A DNA stretch of 12,147 nucleotides from positions 37,752 to 49,898 of the forward strand of contig LSYV01000052.1 of NCBI GenBank assembly GCA_001584585.1, read 5' to 3'. The notes beneath the pieces were generated by a model. It worked only from the letters and a program-made list of their open reading frames with translations, made no database searches and was not told where the DNA came from. Shown here in pieces: positions 1-8,506 of this stretch. The stretch comes from Gonium pectorale. Taxonomy: Eukaryota; Chlorophyta; Chlorophyceae; Chlamydomonadales; Volvocaceae. A program made the translations under genes and the position numbers. Position 1 is the stretch's first letter. Each line of letters begins with the position of its first letter.

Positions 1-1796
1 CTGGTACAGCGGTGGAGCAAGCCTGCTCGTGCGCGGCCTCACTGTGACCATAGGACCGTACGTCACCAGCTTCACCAAGGTTTTCGGTGGGGAACAGAAG
101 AAACATGGCTGCACCAGCGCAAACAGGTCCCAGGTTCCACGTCCGTCAAAGCCGGGGGGGCCATGGACGAATTGCGAATATTGGGGTGGGGGAGCGGGTT
201 ATGGTCCTCGTCTCTACCCCGCTTCAGCGCCTGACGCCGAAGTATGGCGTGCCTGGTATCCCAGACAGCCTGTAGGTAGGCTCCTACCGCAGCTGGCGGG
301 GCCCCCTTCATATCAGTAATCATGTTACGATGCCTAAGGCCCAAGGCAGTCTCGAAACACACGATGATCCCCATTCCCCAAGGGCTTCCTCGTGAGCGTC
401 CAATCCGCTAAGTATCAGCATTCAGCAAAGCCTGTAAACACTAAACAGACGGACAGAAAGGTGAAAAGGGAGAGGGCTCCTGCCTCTGCTGCATTCACAT
501 TAGAAGTGTGGAGTCCCTAGCAGGGTGGAGATACCGGTAGATGTATTGGCCCACAACAAGGTGCGTGGGCGATGTAAGTGAGCACACGGGCCCTCCGAAT
601 AGACCAGTTTACCGCCTATTAAAAGGGCGTCTTGATGATCTGGCCTGCTGGGCGCCGTCGTCGACTCTGTCATCGATTCGGCGGCCCGTGTGCGCCCAGC
701 CGGCCCAGTCCGCCCACACGGGCCACCGGGCAGTGTGCAGACCTGTCAGAAGGGACGACGAAAGGGTGGATTCAAGCAACACGTGCGTTGATAGAAAAGA
801 GAAACGGGCGCACGTTTCTTAGCCATTTCGCTACGGGAACACACCTAGTTTCCACCGTGCAGAACACCGACTGCTTACAAGCCCCTTATTTGTAACATGT
901 GCAGCTTCTCCTCCATGTCGGTGGCGTGGCACGAGCAGCGGAGTCCCCGTATCCCACGATATTCCTTCCCGCCGTCCACACGGGCCCGTGGGCAATCCGC
1001 CGCGCGTCTCTCCGCTGGCACCTCCCTTTCCGTCGCCCCTTGCGCCCACTGGTGCTGCCTAGCATGGCAAGTGTTGCACGCCAAGGCCGCAGCCGTATCC
1101 TGTCGGCCGTGCAGGTCTTCAATAGCGGGTTCGGTGCCGGACAAGTCAGACTTGCTGCGACCCGTACGCTTGCACGGTAAGGCGTGACGGCAAAACACAC
1201 CGTGTCGTCCCAGTCAGTGCCTTGCTTAGAACCGCCGAGTTTGAGAACGGCAACCCGGGTTCACACAAATGCTTTAAAAAGCGGAGTATGGCTTCGTCGG
1301 AGGTATGTAGAGGAGTCCTAACAGCACCGGTCTGAGAGCAACGGCAACCACCAGATACGCCCCGTACGTCTGTACAAAGTAGCCGTCACTGCGCCATGGT
1401 CACATCACAGTTTGTAACATATCATACCGTTTTCTGTGGCAAGGAGATATCCGCCACTTAGCACATCATCGTCGCGGTTGCTTGCGGGCGGTCGCAGTTG
1501 AAATTCACTGGAAACTGATTTGGGAAATCGTGTCTTTGACTCTAGATTTTTAATATGCTTACGGCGACACGGGACAGACTGCAAAACGGTTCGCTGCGCG
1601 CCTGCTTTACTCTCAATATCACAGTAGATAGCAGCAGGTAATTGCGTTTTAAGAATACCCAATGCCCAGAGAATGGTCCTAGTACACTTTGCTGGACCAA
1701 AGGTCGGCTGCGTGCCGGTCGGCTGCGTTCTCCTCCAAGCTGGCACTGCATCTTGCTGATCTGGGCGAATTCATTTCTGCGATCAAGATCTTATTG
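1..1796. other. Unassigned region left of the BTB gene
   Basis: I find no gene here that I can name. A frame open from the left edge (base 2) to 319 on the + strand could be the end of an exon of a gene outside the window, but it has no recognisable domain. TGTAA motifs, the usual chlorophyte polyadenylation signal, occur at 433-437, 573-577, 891-895 and 1413-1417, so a transcript from the left could end here. Positions 1180-1790 are visibly richer in A/T than the coding blocks, as expected for intergenic or intronic DNA. An 11-base direct repeat (GGTCGGCTGCG) occurs at 1702-1712 and 1717-1727. Confidence 0.5.
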
Positions 1797-1930
1797 GTAA
1801 GTAGGCGGACCGATGGGCCGTTCGGCCTGAAACCCGAGTTTCATCCGGGCCGTAACCGGCGATTCGCCGACGCGCCGTTCCTCACACGCTAGGGCACAAG
1901 CCTCTTCACGCTTGTCCCCACTACCTACAG
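1797..1930 (+). other. Possible 5'UTR intron of the BTB gene
   Basis: A strong donor, G|GTAAGT, sits at 1797-1802. A pyrimidine-rich acceptor, CTACCTACAG, ends at 1930. Together they define a 134-base GT-AG intron. Exon 2 would then begin 32 bases before the ATG at 1963. No upstream frame joins cleanly to the BTB frame: the only frame with matching phase has a stop at 1757-1759 and no ATG after it. A non-coding first exon is therefore the simplest reading. This is inferred from splice motifs only; RNA evidence would be needed. Confidence 0.35.
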
Positions 1931-1962
1931 GTAGCAGCAGTGGTGGAAGCAAGAAGAGGCCT

Positions 1963-3648
1963 ATGTCGTTTCCCTCCTGCTCGGTGTCGCTGCCGCGGCC
2001 CGCGACCGGGATCGCCGTGCGCCCCAACCCACAGCCGGGGGCCGCACCCGGAAGCGCATGGCAGACGCTACTGTTCTTTGGAAACGAAGTTCGACAGCTA
2101 AATGGCGGAGGCGGCGAGGGATATAGCCTCGGTCCCACCGTTCAGCCACGCAATGAAGATGCGGCCGGCGGGGATACGTACATTCCCCAGGGCGCCCGCT
2201 CCCCACTGTACGACCCCTTCACCAACAGCATCTACTTCGTCGACGGCAATGCCATCATGCGACTGGACAGCTCAAATGGTGTTCGGTTGTTTGCGGGCGC
2301 CACAAAGTCAGCAGGGACCGCCAACGGCCTGGGCAGTGTTGCCAGATTCGGCAACATCCACGCCTTGACGACGGACAGCGTTGGCGCCCTCTACGTCGCC
2401 GAGTCTGATCGCATCCGCCGAGTGGCACTGAATGGCAGACGGCCGCTGTGGAGCAGCACCGGTATGGCCGCCCCTGCTGCAGCCAGCGGCGGCAGCAGGC
2501 CCGGTACCGCCATGTCGGCGATGTCGTCAACGTCACCAACCGCAGCCGCTGCCACCGGCGAGTGCTATGTCAGCTCTCTTCCCGGCTCCGCCTCCCTGCC
2601 GAACCAGCAGTGGGTCGGCCTGTCGTACGATGCGGCCGCTGGCGGCGAGCTGCTCGCCGCGACGCGACTGGCGGTGTGCGCAGTGCCGCTGCCGTCGGCT
2701 GCGATAGGCACCGACGGCGCCGCCGCCGCGCCGCGGCCCGTGGCCGGAGATCTGTCCACCTGGGGCAGTGAGGACGGTGCCGGCACTGCGGCGCGCTTTG
2801 CACGCATCAGCGGCCTCCAAGCCGGAGCCAACCGGAGGACGTATGTGGCCGACGGCAACCGCCTTCGCTGCCTCGACGGCCGGCGGTGCGTCAGCACACT
2901 CATACCTGACGCCTTCCCGCCTGGCGCGCTCTTCACGACAGTCCTGCCGTCCGGCTGCCTTGCGGTGTGCGGCTCCGGCATCGAGCTGAAGCTGTACCAG
3001 GTCGAGGACAGCTGCGCAGGACCGCAGCCCGGGGGCCGGCCCGCCACCGCCGTGCCGCCCGAGCGGCTCGGCCGCTACCTGCGATTGCCGGCTGCAGCGC
3101 AGAACGGTGAGGAAGCTGCAGCAGCCAGCGCCGCGTCCAGGGCATTGGTGAGCGTCCGAGTGGGGTCCAAGGCCTTTGCGGTGCACCGCTCCCTGCTGGC
3201 GGACCACTCCGAGTCGTTCGCTAAACTGTACCTGTCGGCAAACGGCGCGGCATCTGATCGGGAGACGGTGCTGACGGACGCCGACCCCGATGCATTCGAG
3301 CTGCTGCTCGAGTACATGTACGGCAGTGGTACGGCATCTTTGCGGGCCGTACCGGACGAGCTGCTGCGGCCGGTGGCCGAGCTGGCGGGCCGGCTGGGTA
3401 TGCCGGGCGTCTGCTCCCAGCTCAAGGAGCGTCTGCTGGCGGTGTGCAGCACGCCCAAGACCGCCGCGACCGACCTGGTGTGGGCGGAGCGGCAGGGTCT
3501 GCACGAGCTGGTTCCGGAGCTCAAGTCGTACTTCATACGGCACCGGAGGGAGGTGACGGCGGCAGCGCCGGACAGCGTCCGGCAGCTGTTGGCAGGGAAC
3601 CAGGCGCTAGCCGCGGAAGTTGTGCTGGCGGCGTTGGCGCCGCCTTGA
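1963..3648 (+). CDS. BTB/POZ domain protein with NHL-like beta-propeller repeats
   Basis: The predicted product is 561 residues from the first in-frame ATG. The frame is open from 1831, just after a TGA at 1828-1830, so an upstream coding exon is not excluded. Residues about 75-145 and 260-335 resemble NHL-type propeller blades: SPLYDPFTNSIYFVDGNAIM, then LYVAESDRIRRV, and later AARFARISGLQAG followed by YVADGNRLRCLDG. Residues about 150-195 are a low-complexity A/S/G/T linker. A BTB fold covers about 392-490, with VRVGSKAFAVHRSLLADHSE, then DADPDAFELLLEYMYGSG and a closing helix ending LKERL. The last 70 residues are helical and BACK-like. BTB domains dimerise and often act as substrate adaptors for Cullin-3 ubiquitin ligases, and NHL propellers bind protein or RNA partners; a CUL3 adaptor role here is inference. 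The gene looks intronless in its coding part. I recall similar BTB-propeller proteins as a large family in volvocine algae. Base composition is GC-rich at third positions, supporting real coding sequence. The exact start is uncertain. Confidence 0.85.
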   Translation: MSFPSCSVSLPRPATGIAVRPNPQPGAAPGSAWQTLLFFGNEVRQLNGGGGEGYSLGPTVQPRNEDAAGGDTYIPQGARSPLYDPFTNSIYFVDGNAIMRLDSSNGVRLFAGATKSAGTANGLGSVARFGNIHALTTDSVGALYVAESDRIRRVALNGRRPLWSSTGMAAPAAASGGSRPGTAMSAMSSTSPTAAAATGECYVSSLPGSASLPNQQWVGLSYDAAAGGELLAATRLAVCAVPLPSAAIGTDGAAAAPRPVAGDLSTWGSEDGAGTAARFARISGLQAGANRRTYVADGNRLRCLDGRRCVSTLIPDAFPPGALFTTVLPSGCLAVCGSGIELKLYQVEDSCAGPQPGGRPATAVPPERLGRYLRLPAAAQNGEEAAAASAASRALVSVRVGSKAFAVHRSLLADHSESFAKLYLSANGAASDRETVLTDADPDAFELLLEYMYGSGTASLRAVPDELLRPVAELAGRLGMPGVCSQLKERLLAVCSTPKTAATDLVWAERQGLHELVPELKSYFIRHRREVTAAAPDSVRQLLAGNQALAAEVVLAALAPP

Positions 3649-5990
3649 ATCGCGCTTTGGACAGCCGCGGCTGGCGGCCGCCCTCGTTGCCCGATGTACG
3701 CGGGCCGTTCACCTCGCGGACTAGTATAACGGCCTGACGGTGGCGTCGTGGGCGAAAACGGGTGCCGTGGTGGTAGGCGCACCATGCACTCGACACTGCG
3801 TAGCGCCGAGCTTGCGATGCCGGGCTCGCGGTGAGCACTTTGACGGGACACCGTGGGCCGTATCGGGCAAGGGCGGGCGCGAGGGCTGTGCCACACGGGC
3901 CGGCGGGGAATGGCTCCTCACCACGATGACCCCCCTGCGACAGGATCGGGCGAGAACCGAGCCGAAGTAGCTCTCAGGAAGACTGACGGGCCAGGGGCGG
4001 CAAGTGGGAGCGTGTGCACACCAAGTCTCATGTTCGCAGTGGAGGGGCAAGGAACCGGTGGGTTCGGGTCGTGTCGGGCAGGAGGTCCGCAAGGAGTGAT
4101 GACTTTGCTGCACCGTACGGGCCCCGGGGCTGTGAAATCGGTGCGTGTCTTTGCGCTTGGGGTGGGCCGCTGATGGCTGAGCAACCTGCTGAATTCCTCA
4201 AGCTGTGTGGGCTCATGAACGCAACACCGGCGTGTGCGGGGATGCGCAACCTAACACACATGTGCTAGTGGGCTAGGAAGACTCGGTCGCACTGCGGTAC
4301 GGTACGGTACGGTACTTGCAATGGATGGATCTAGAGAGTAGAGGCATGGGCACTTGCAGTTGCGGGTTGCACCCGCTACAAGGCGGCTGCCCCAGCCTTT
4401 GTTTTTTCGGGCGCCGTGCGTATGTGTGTCCTACCGTCTGCGGGTTGCCGCAGCTCTGCTTCAGTCCGGTTGTATAGGAGGCTCTTGACGACATGGCCCT
4501 TGATTCCCTTCTCGCTGCATCGTTATTTATTGTTTGTTTGACAGCGGGTTGTCGGGTTTGTGCCATCCCAGGCAACCCGCGCGTACTGCAGAATGCTGTG
4601 CGCAAGGGGCTGGCCACTGAAATTTGTTTCTCCTGAGTTTGAACGCATTGTGGGTACGGAGACACGGTTGGCTGTTGGCCGTTTGGCCATAAGAAGCCCA
4701 AGGGCTCATGGCCGAAGGTGAACAACTTTACCTTGCTTTCATTCCGTATGTCGCAGAGGGACACGTCCTGACTGTGCCGTGTCTCTGTGGCTGCGTTATT
4801 GCGGCCGTAAACGGCGTATTTGTGTGTGGTAGGAGAGCCTTTCCTCTGCGGTACATCACATAGGCTGCCGCGTCGCACACGGCACGACCAAGGAGCAAGT
4901 CGAGCAACCCATACTTGGTCCTTCGCCCCTTCCCCACCATCTGGGAGGGGCTCCAGGGTGCTCTGCGTCCACAGTGTCGTATGCCAGGTGGCGTCATGTC
5001 GCCTCCTGCCTACCTGACGCTTTAGTTGCGGTGATGAGTCGCAGTTTTCGAGTGTTGTACATGCCGTACATACAGCACACGGTGCTCCTCCATTCATCGG
5101 GGACTTCACTGGGTACTTCTTGCTGTGCCTATGCATGCGAGAGGGCACCGTTTAATGCATGCGCATGGCTGGTGTTCCATCTGCGTGGGCTGCCGTATGA
5201 TAGTCAGGGCACGGAAGCCCTCACATCGCAGGCATTTGCTCGGGCTCTTCAATCAGGTCTTGCGGTATTAGCGTTCTTCGTCGTTGGAGGGTTGCGGTTT
5301 CGTATGGGCACAAGGGTATGCACACACTCCGAACCCGTAGTCTCTTCTGTAACGCCGGGTCGGCCCGAGTCTACCGTATTCGCCGGGTAATTGCAGCCAA
5401 ATACGGAGAGGGGACGAATCGAAGAAACCGCATGGACTGCTGAAGAAAGGCGCTCTTCGCAACGGGGCCCTTCAACGTTTGCCTCGCGGCATGGAGGGGC
5501 ATGGGCACATGGGACCGTTACCCGAGGGACGAGCTCCCGGTGGCCGGATTGGAGGAGTGAAGGCGCTGGGGCAGGCACTGCCAGCTGCGCCCAACAGCTG
5601 CGCGGCGTTCCCGCGTATGATGCTGCGCCGGCAGCGAATGCGGCGGTGACCCATGGGTCATCAGAGCTGAGCTGCGGCCAACCCGGGACGGCAATCAGGC
5701 GCCGAGCTCCAAACGCAGCCTTGGCGCCCTCAACTGCATACAGAGAGCCAACACATCTGCTTTCGTCCTCGCTCATTGGTCATTGCTCTTTCCATCATAA
5801 CAGCGTTTCTGGCAGATGACGAGGCATTCCGAAACCCAGCGGGATCGGCCTGGATCCCAAGAATGCGCCTCGCACAGGGGCACTGGGGCGGTTCCGATAG
5901 TAAGCTTATCAGTGGAACCATAGCTTGTCCCTGCGAAAGATCCTCACACGCAACAAGACCAGGGTTTCGTTAGCACCCGCAAAGGCCGCG
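3649..5990. other. Region between the BTB and histone genes, no convincing gene
   Basis: No conserved protein is visible. From about 4130 to 5350 the + strand is rich in G and T, which looks like a long untranslated or intergenic stretch. The same skew leaves the minus strand poor in T and so poor in stops, and it produces a long open frame (about 4273-5148, minus) of unusual composition that I do not call a gene. A TGTAA motif at 5348-5352 closes the G/T-rich block and could be the polyadenylation signal of a very long BTB 3'UTR or of an unseen transcript. ATGCATGC occurs at 5131-5138 and 5155-5162. Positions 5353-5990 lead into the histone promoter. Confidence 0.5.
4296..4315. repeat. Short tandem repeat (GGTAC)4
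   Basis: Four perfect copies of the pentamer GGTAC follow each other. Related GTACC/GGTACC units recur at 10389-10403, where ACCGGTACCGGT forms a palindrome. This is a simple microsatellite and no function is implied. Confidence 0.9.
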
Positions 5991-5995
5991 GCCAT

Positions 5996-6018
5996 TCGCG
6001 AAAGGAGGCCTTTCCCGC
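5996..6018. promoter_or_regulatory. Paired E2F-like sites upstream of the CenH3 candidate
   Basis: TTTCCCGC, a perfect match to the E2F consensus TTTSSCGC, lies on the + strand at 6011-6018, 73 bases before the start codon. A second near-match, TTTCGCGA, lies on the minus strand at 5996-6003. The two form an imperfect inverted repeat, GCGAAAGG then AGG then CCTTTCCCGC. E2F/DP factors activate S-phase genes, and Arabidopsis CENH3 has been reported to be under E2F control through such sites. The motif match is directly visible; the function is inferred from its position. Confidence 0.5.
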
Positions 6019-6090
6019 ACGGTGGCCTTCTTTTGTCAAGAGGACCAAAAAAACAGCGCACACCTGTGCACGTCTTGCGCAAACACAAGG

Positions 6091-8506
6091 ATGGCGCGCA
6101 CAAAGCAGACCGCGCGCAAGTTCTCCAACCCTTCGCCTCAAAAACACGGTATTGTGAAGAAAGTTACGAAGGCTGCCAAGGCCGTCAAAACCGAGGCCGG
6201 GGCGGCCAAGAAGTCGACGGTCGGAGCCAAGCAGCAGGTGCGACGGATTGCAATGGCACGCGACCTTGCTGCAGTCGGCTGGATTGGGGTCAATTCCCTT
6301 GCGCGCTACTAGGCACCCTAGCTGCGACATTTTACTGATGAAACGCAGATCAAGGTGAAGAAGGAGGTTAAGAAGGAGCCGCGAGACGAGCCCCCGTCGC
6401 GTTCCCACGTCGCGCGCAAGAACCCGGCGGTGCAGCCGCCGCCGGCCCCGAAGCGGAAGCACCGCTGGCGCCGGGGCACCGTGGCCCTGCGGTGAATGCT
6501 TGAGCGTGTGCGCTGTGCTTGGTCCGGTATGCATTTGGGGTTGGGAGTTGGTTAGTCATGTGTTCCCCAGGGTACATGATCCAGCAGCATGACTGCGGGG
6601 CCAAGAGCGTGCGGTGCTCGCGTCGCCCTAGCCGGGCGATTATCTGTCGGCTTTCGGAACGGCAGCAGCGGGGGCAGAGGTGGGGGGGCACACCATGGGG
6701 GCTGCAGCGGCGCAGCAAACGGGGGAGGCTGGCGAACGCGCGCGGAACAGGGCCGAGGGCATGTGCGGGTTTGCACATCCCTGCGTACCGGGATGGGGCG
6801 GTTAACTCAGTGCGATCGGCTGCCCCAAACCCAGCTGCATGCCGGTACGGAACCGCATGCGCCGCTGCTTGTGAAGCTGCCCGCCGACTTGGCCATGAGG
6901 CGCTGTTGTGCACCCCGTACGCTGTCGTACAGTGAGATCCGCAAGTACCAGAAGTCAACGGAGCTGCTGATCCGGCGCGCGCCGTTTCAGCGGCTTGTGC
7001 GAGAGGTGCGTCCGCGGCAGCAGGGGCCGCCCCAGGGGGCCAATAGTCGGGGTGTCTGAGGGGTCCTTTGAACGCGAGGTCGATGTAAATGGGTGATGGC
7101 AAGCCTTGGCCTTCGCAGTCGGGCACGTATGTCTGGCCGCGGCAGTGCGGAGGGGTTTACCGGTAATTGGGGGCAATGGCCTTTCGAGGAGAAAGAGAAC
7201 GCGCGGTCGCCGCGTGCCGCATTGGGCGTAACTGGCCCCGGTCATGAGGCCCGACGACCGAGGCCGTCGTAGATGGCTCTCAGCTTGGCCTTTTTGCTGT
7301 GTTTCGTCCGTCAGGCGCTCAGCGCCACGGCGGTACAGCCGCAACGTAATTCGCTAGTTAATTCTTCCCCGCGTGCGTTCGTCGCAGATCTCCAACAAGG
7401 GCGGCCCGGGCGGGACCACGGACTTCCGCTGGCGGGCGGACGCGCTGGAGGCGCTGCAAGAGGCGGCCGAGGCCTTCATGGTGCGTATGCACTACAACCC
7501 TGTTGTCATGACCGTGCTCGTGCAAACGAATGCACGTCGCCACTAGGACTACACAATGCCACCTCCCTTGCTTGAACTCGGGCCGCCGCGTTTAGCTATG
7601 GAAGCCCATACGGCAGCAAACGGCAGCAGACCAGGACTTGCGCAGGGGAGCGCGATGCTTGGCATCAGCAAGGCACCGCGCCCTCCTGCGCAAGTCCTGG
7701 TCTGCTGCCGTTCTAGGCTCACACACACGCCCATCCGCCCAGCTGAGCTCAGCTACCTTATCCAGCCCAGCCGAGCACCCCAGCGCCCCAGCGTGAAGTA
7801 CTTAACAGGGTCACTTAGTTGGGTCGGGCTCACGGGGTGCCGCCTCACCAATGCCACACGCCCCGCCCCTGCCGCCCGCAGGTCCAGATGATGGAGGACT
7901 CCAACCTGTGCGCCATCCACGCCAAGCGCGTCACCATCATGTGAGTTGAGGACCAGGTCGGGACTCTGGGCCGGGAGCGCAGCTAGGGGGATGAGGTAGG
8001 GGCGACTTGCCGGGGCCACGGGCAGGATGCGGAAGTAACGAGAAGGTAACAGCACCGGGAAGGGGCGGGTGACGGGGTACCATGTATGGCAATGCACGGG
8101 CAGGTTCCTAGCAAGTGGCTGGCTCAAGGAGATATGTGCCCGCGGGGGCCCGTTGTTTTGCTCAGTGCGCGTGCGGGCGGCGTTCTGGCTTTGCCAGCCA
8201 GCTTGCTGCAAACAAGGGCTACAAAGGCAACATGCACTCGCCAAGCCGGGGAGACCCGCACCTCTTCGCCGGGAAGCCCCACCCGGCTGGTCCCGCCCCG
8301 CTCTGCATCCTCGTACGTGCTCCGCGCCCAACGCCTACAGCCCACCTACGGGACCCGCCCGACCGCCCATGCCCAGCTGCGACCGGCCGCCTTCGGCCAC
8401 CCCAGTATGGTACCTTGACATATCGCCCCACGCCTCGCCCCGCAGGGAGAAGGACATGCGGCTCGCGCAGCGGATGCGGAAGATTGGCGACCTGGCGTTC
8501 GAGTGA
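6091..8506 (+). CDS. CENH3: Centromeric histone H3 variant candidate (CenH3/CENP-A-like), six exons
   Basis: Proposed coding exons are 6091-6237, 6349-6491, 6933-7005, 7388-7480, 7882-7940 and 8446-8506. All introns are GT-AG, and the joined 576 bases encode 191 residues plus TGA. The start has a good context (A at -3, G at +4). The tail (1-86) opens [11 protein letters not shown], like H3 but with F in place of S10, then is long, lysine-rich and unlike H3. From residue 87 the protein follows H3: [18 protein letters not shown], then [15 protein letters not shown] in alpha-N/alpha-1. Loop 1, at about 123-133, is [11 protein letters not shown], so the REI-to-aromatic stretch is four residues longer than in H3. 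Next come [31 protein letters not shown] and [12 protein letters not shown], and the end is KIGDLAFE. W89, W136, the long loop 1 and QEAAEAF are established CENP-A-type differences from H3. CENP-A replaces H3 in centromeric nucleosomes and marks the kinetochore site. The alternative is another divergent H3 variant. Exon boundaries were chosen to keep conserved H3 text, so exons 2-6 are firm; any extra tail exon inside intron 1 would be missed. Confidence 0.85.
6238..6348 (+). other. CenH3 intron 1 (111 bases), open in frame for 25 codons
   Basis: The donor GTGCGA follows codon 49 and the acceptor is AAACGCAG at 6341-6348. If the intron is kept, the reading frame continues for 25 codons to a TAG at 6310-6312. 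That would give a 74-residue product with the H3-like tail but no histone fold. The downstream exon begins with [11 protein letters not shown], which has the same lysine-rich character as exon 1 and supports splicing. Confidence 0.6.
7619..7712. repeat. Perfect 28-bp inverted repeat (hairpin) in CenH3 intron 4
   Basis: The left arm 7619-7646 (starting AACGGCAGCAGACC) is the exact reverse complement of the right arm 7685-7712 (ending GGTCTGCTGCCGTT). A G-U and a G-C pair extend the stem to 30, leaving a loop of about 34 bases at 7649-7682. The loop ends, GCGCG and CGCGC, could pair further. The element lies wholly inside the 401-base intron 7481-7881. It could be a small-RNA precursor, a miniature inverted-repeat element, or a palindromic duplication. 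I see no clear target-site duplication outside the arms. Confidence 0.9.
7741..7754. repeat. 14-base perfect palindrome in CenH3 intron 4
   Basis: AGCTGAGCTCAGCT reads the same on both strands. It lies 28 bases after the hairpin right arm, in the same intron. No function is proposed. Confidence 0.85.

Noticed and set aside
1..319. Open + strand frame from the left edge, ending at 319
   Set aside because: It could be the end of an outside gene, but no family resemblance, splice partner or conserved motif is visible, so I do not call a gene.
2533..3543. Minus-strand open frame of 336 codons across the BTB gene
   Set aside because: It is antisense to strong BTB coding sequence with third-position GC bias, which suppresses stops on the opposite strand. 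It has no domain of its own.
4273..5148. Open frame of 291 codons on the minus strand between the BTB and histone genes
   Set aside because: The + strand is G/T-rich here, so the minus strand has few T residues and few stops. The product has no domain, an odd Thr/Gln/Pro/Lys-rich composition and a non-ATG first codon. I treat it as an effect of base skew.
6589..7059. A 156-codon + strand frame that overlaps the third histone exon
   Set aside because: Only its segment 6933-7005 is H3-like. The part before it is intron 2 with no family similarity, and the conserved join from exon 2 (TVALR then EIRKYQK) explains the histone text better.
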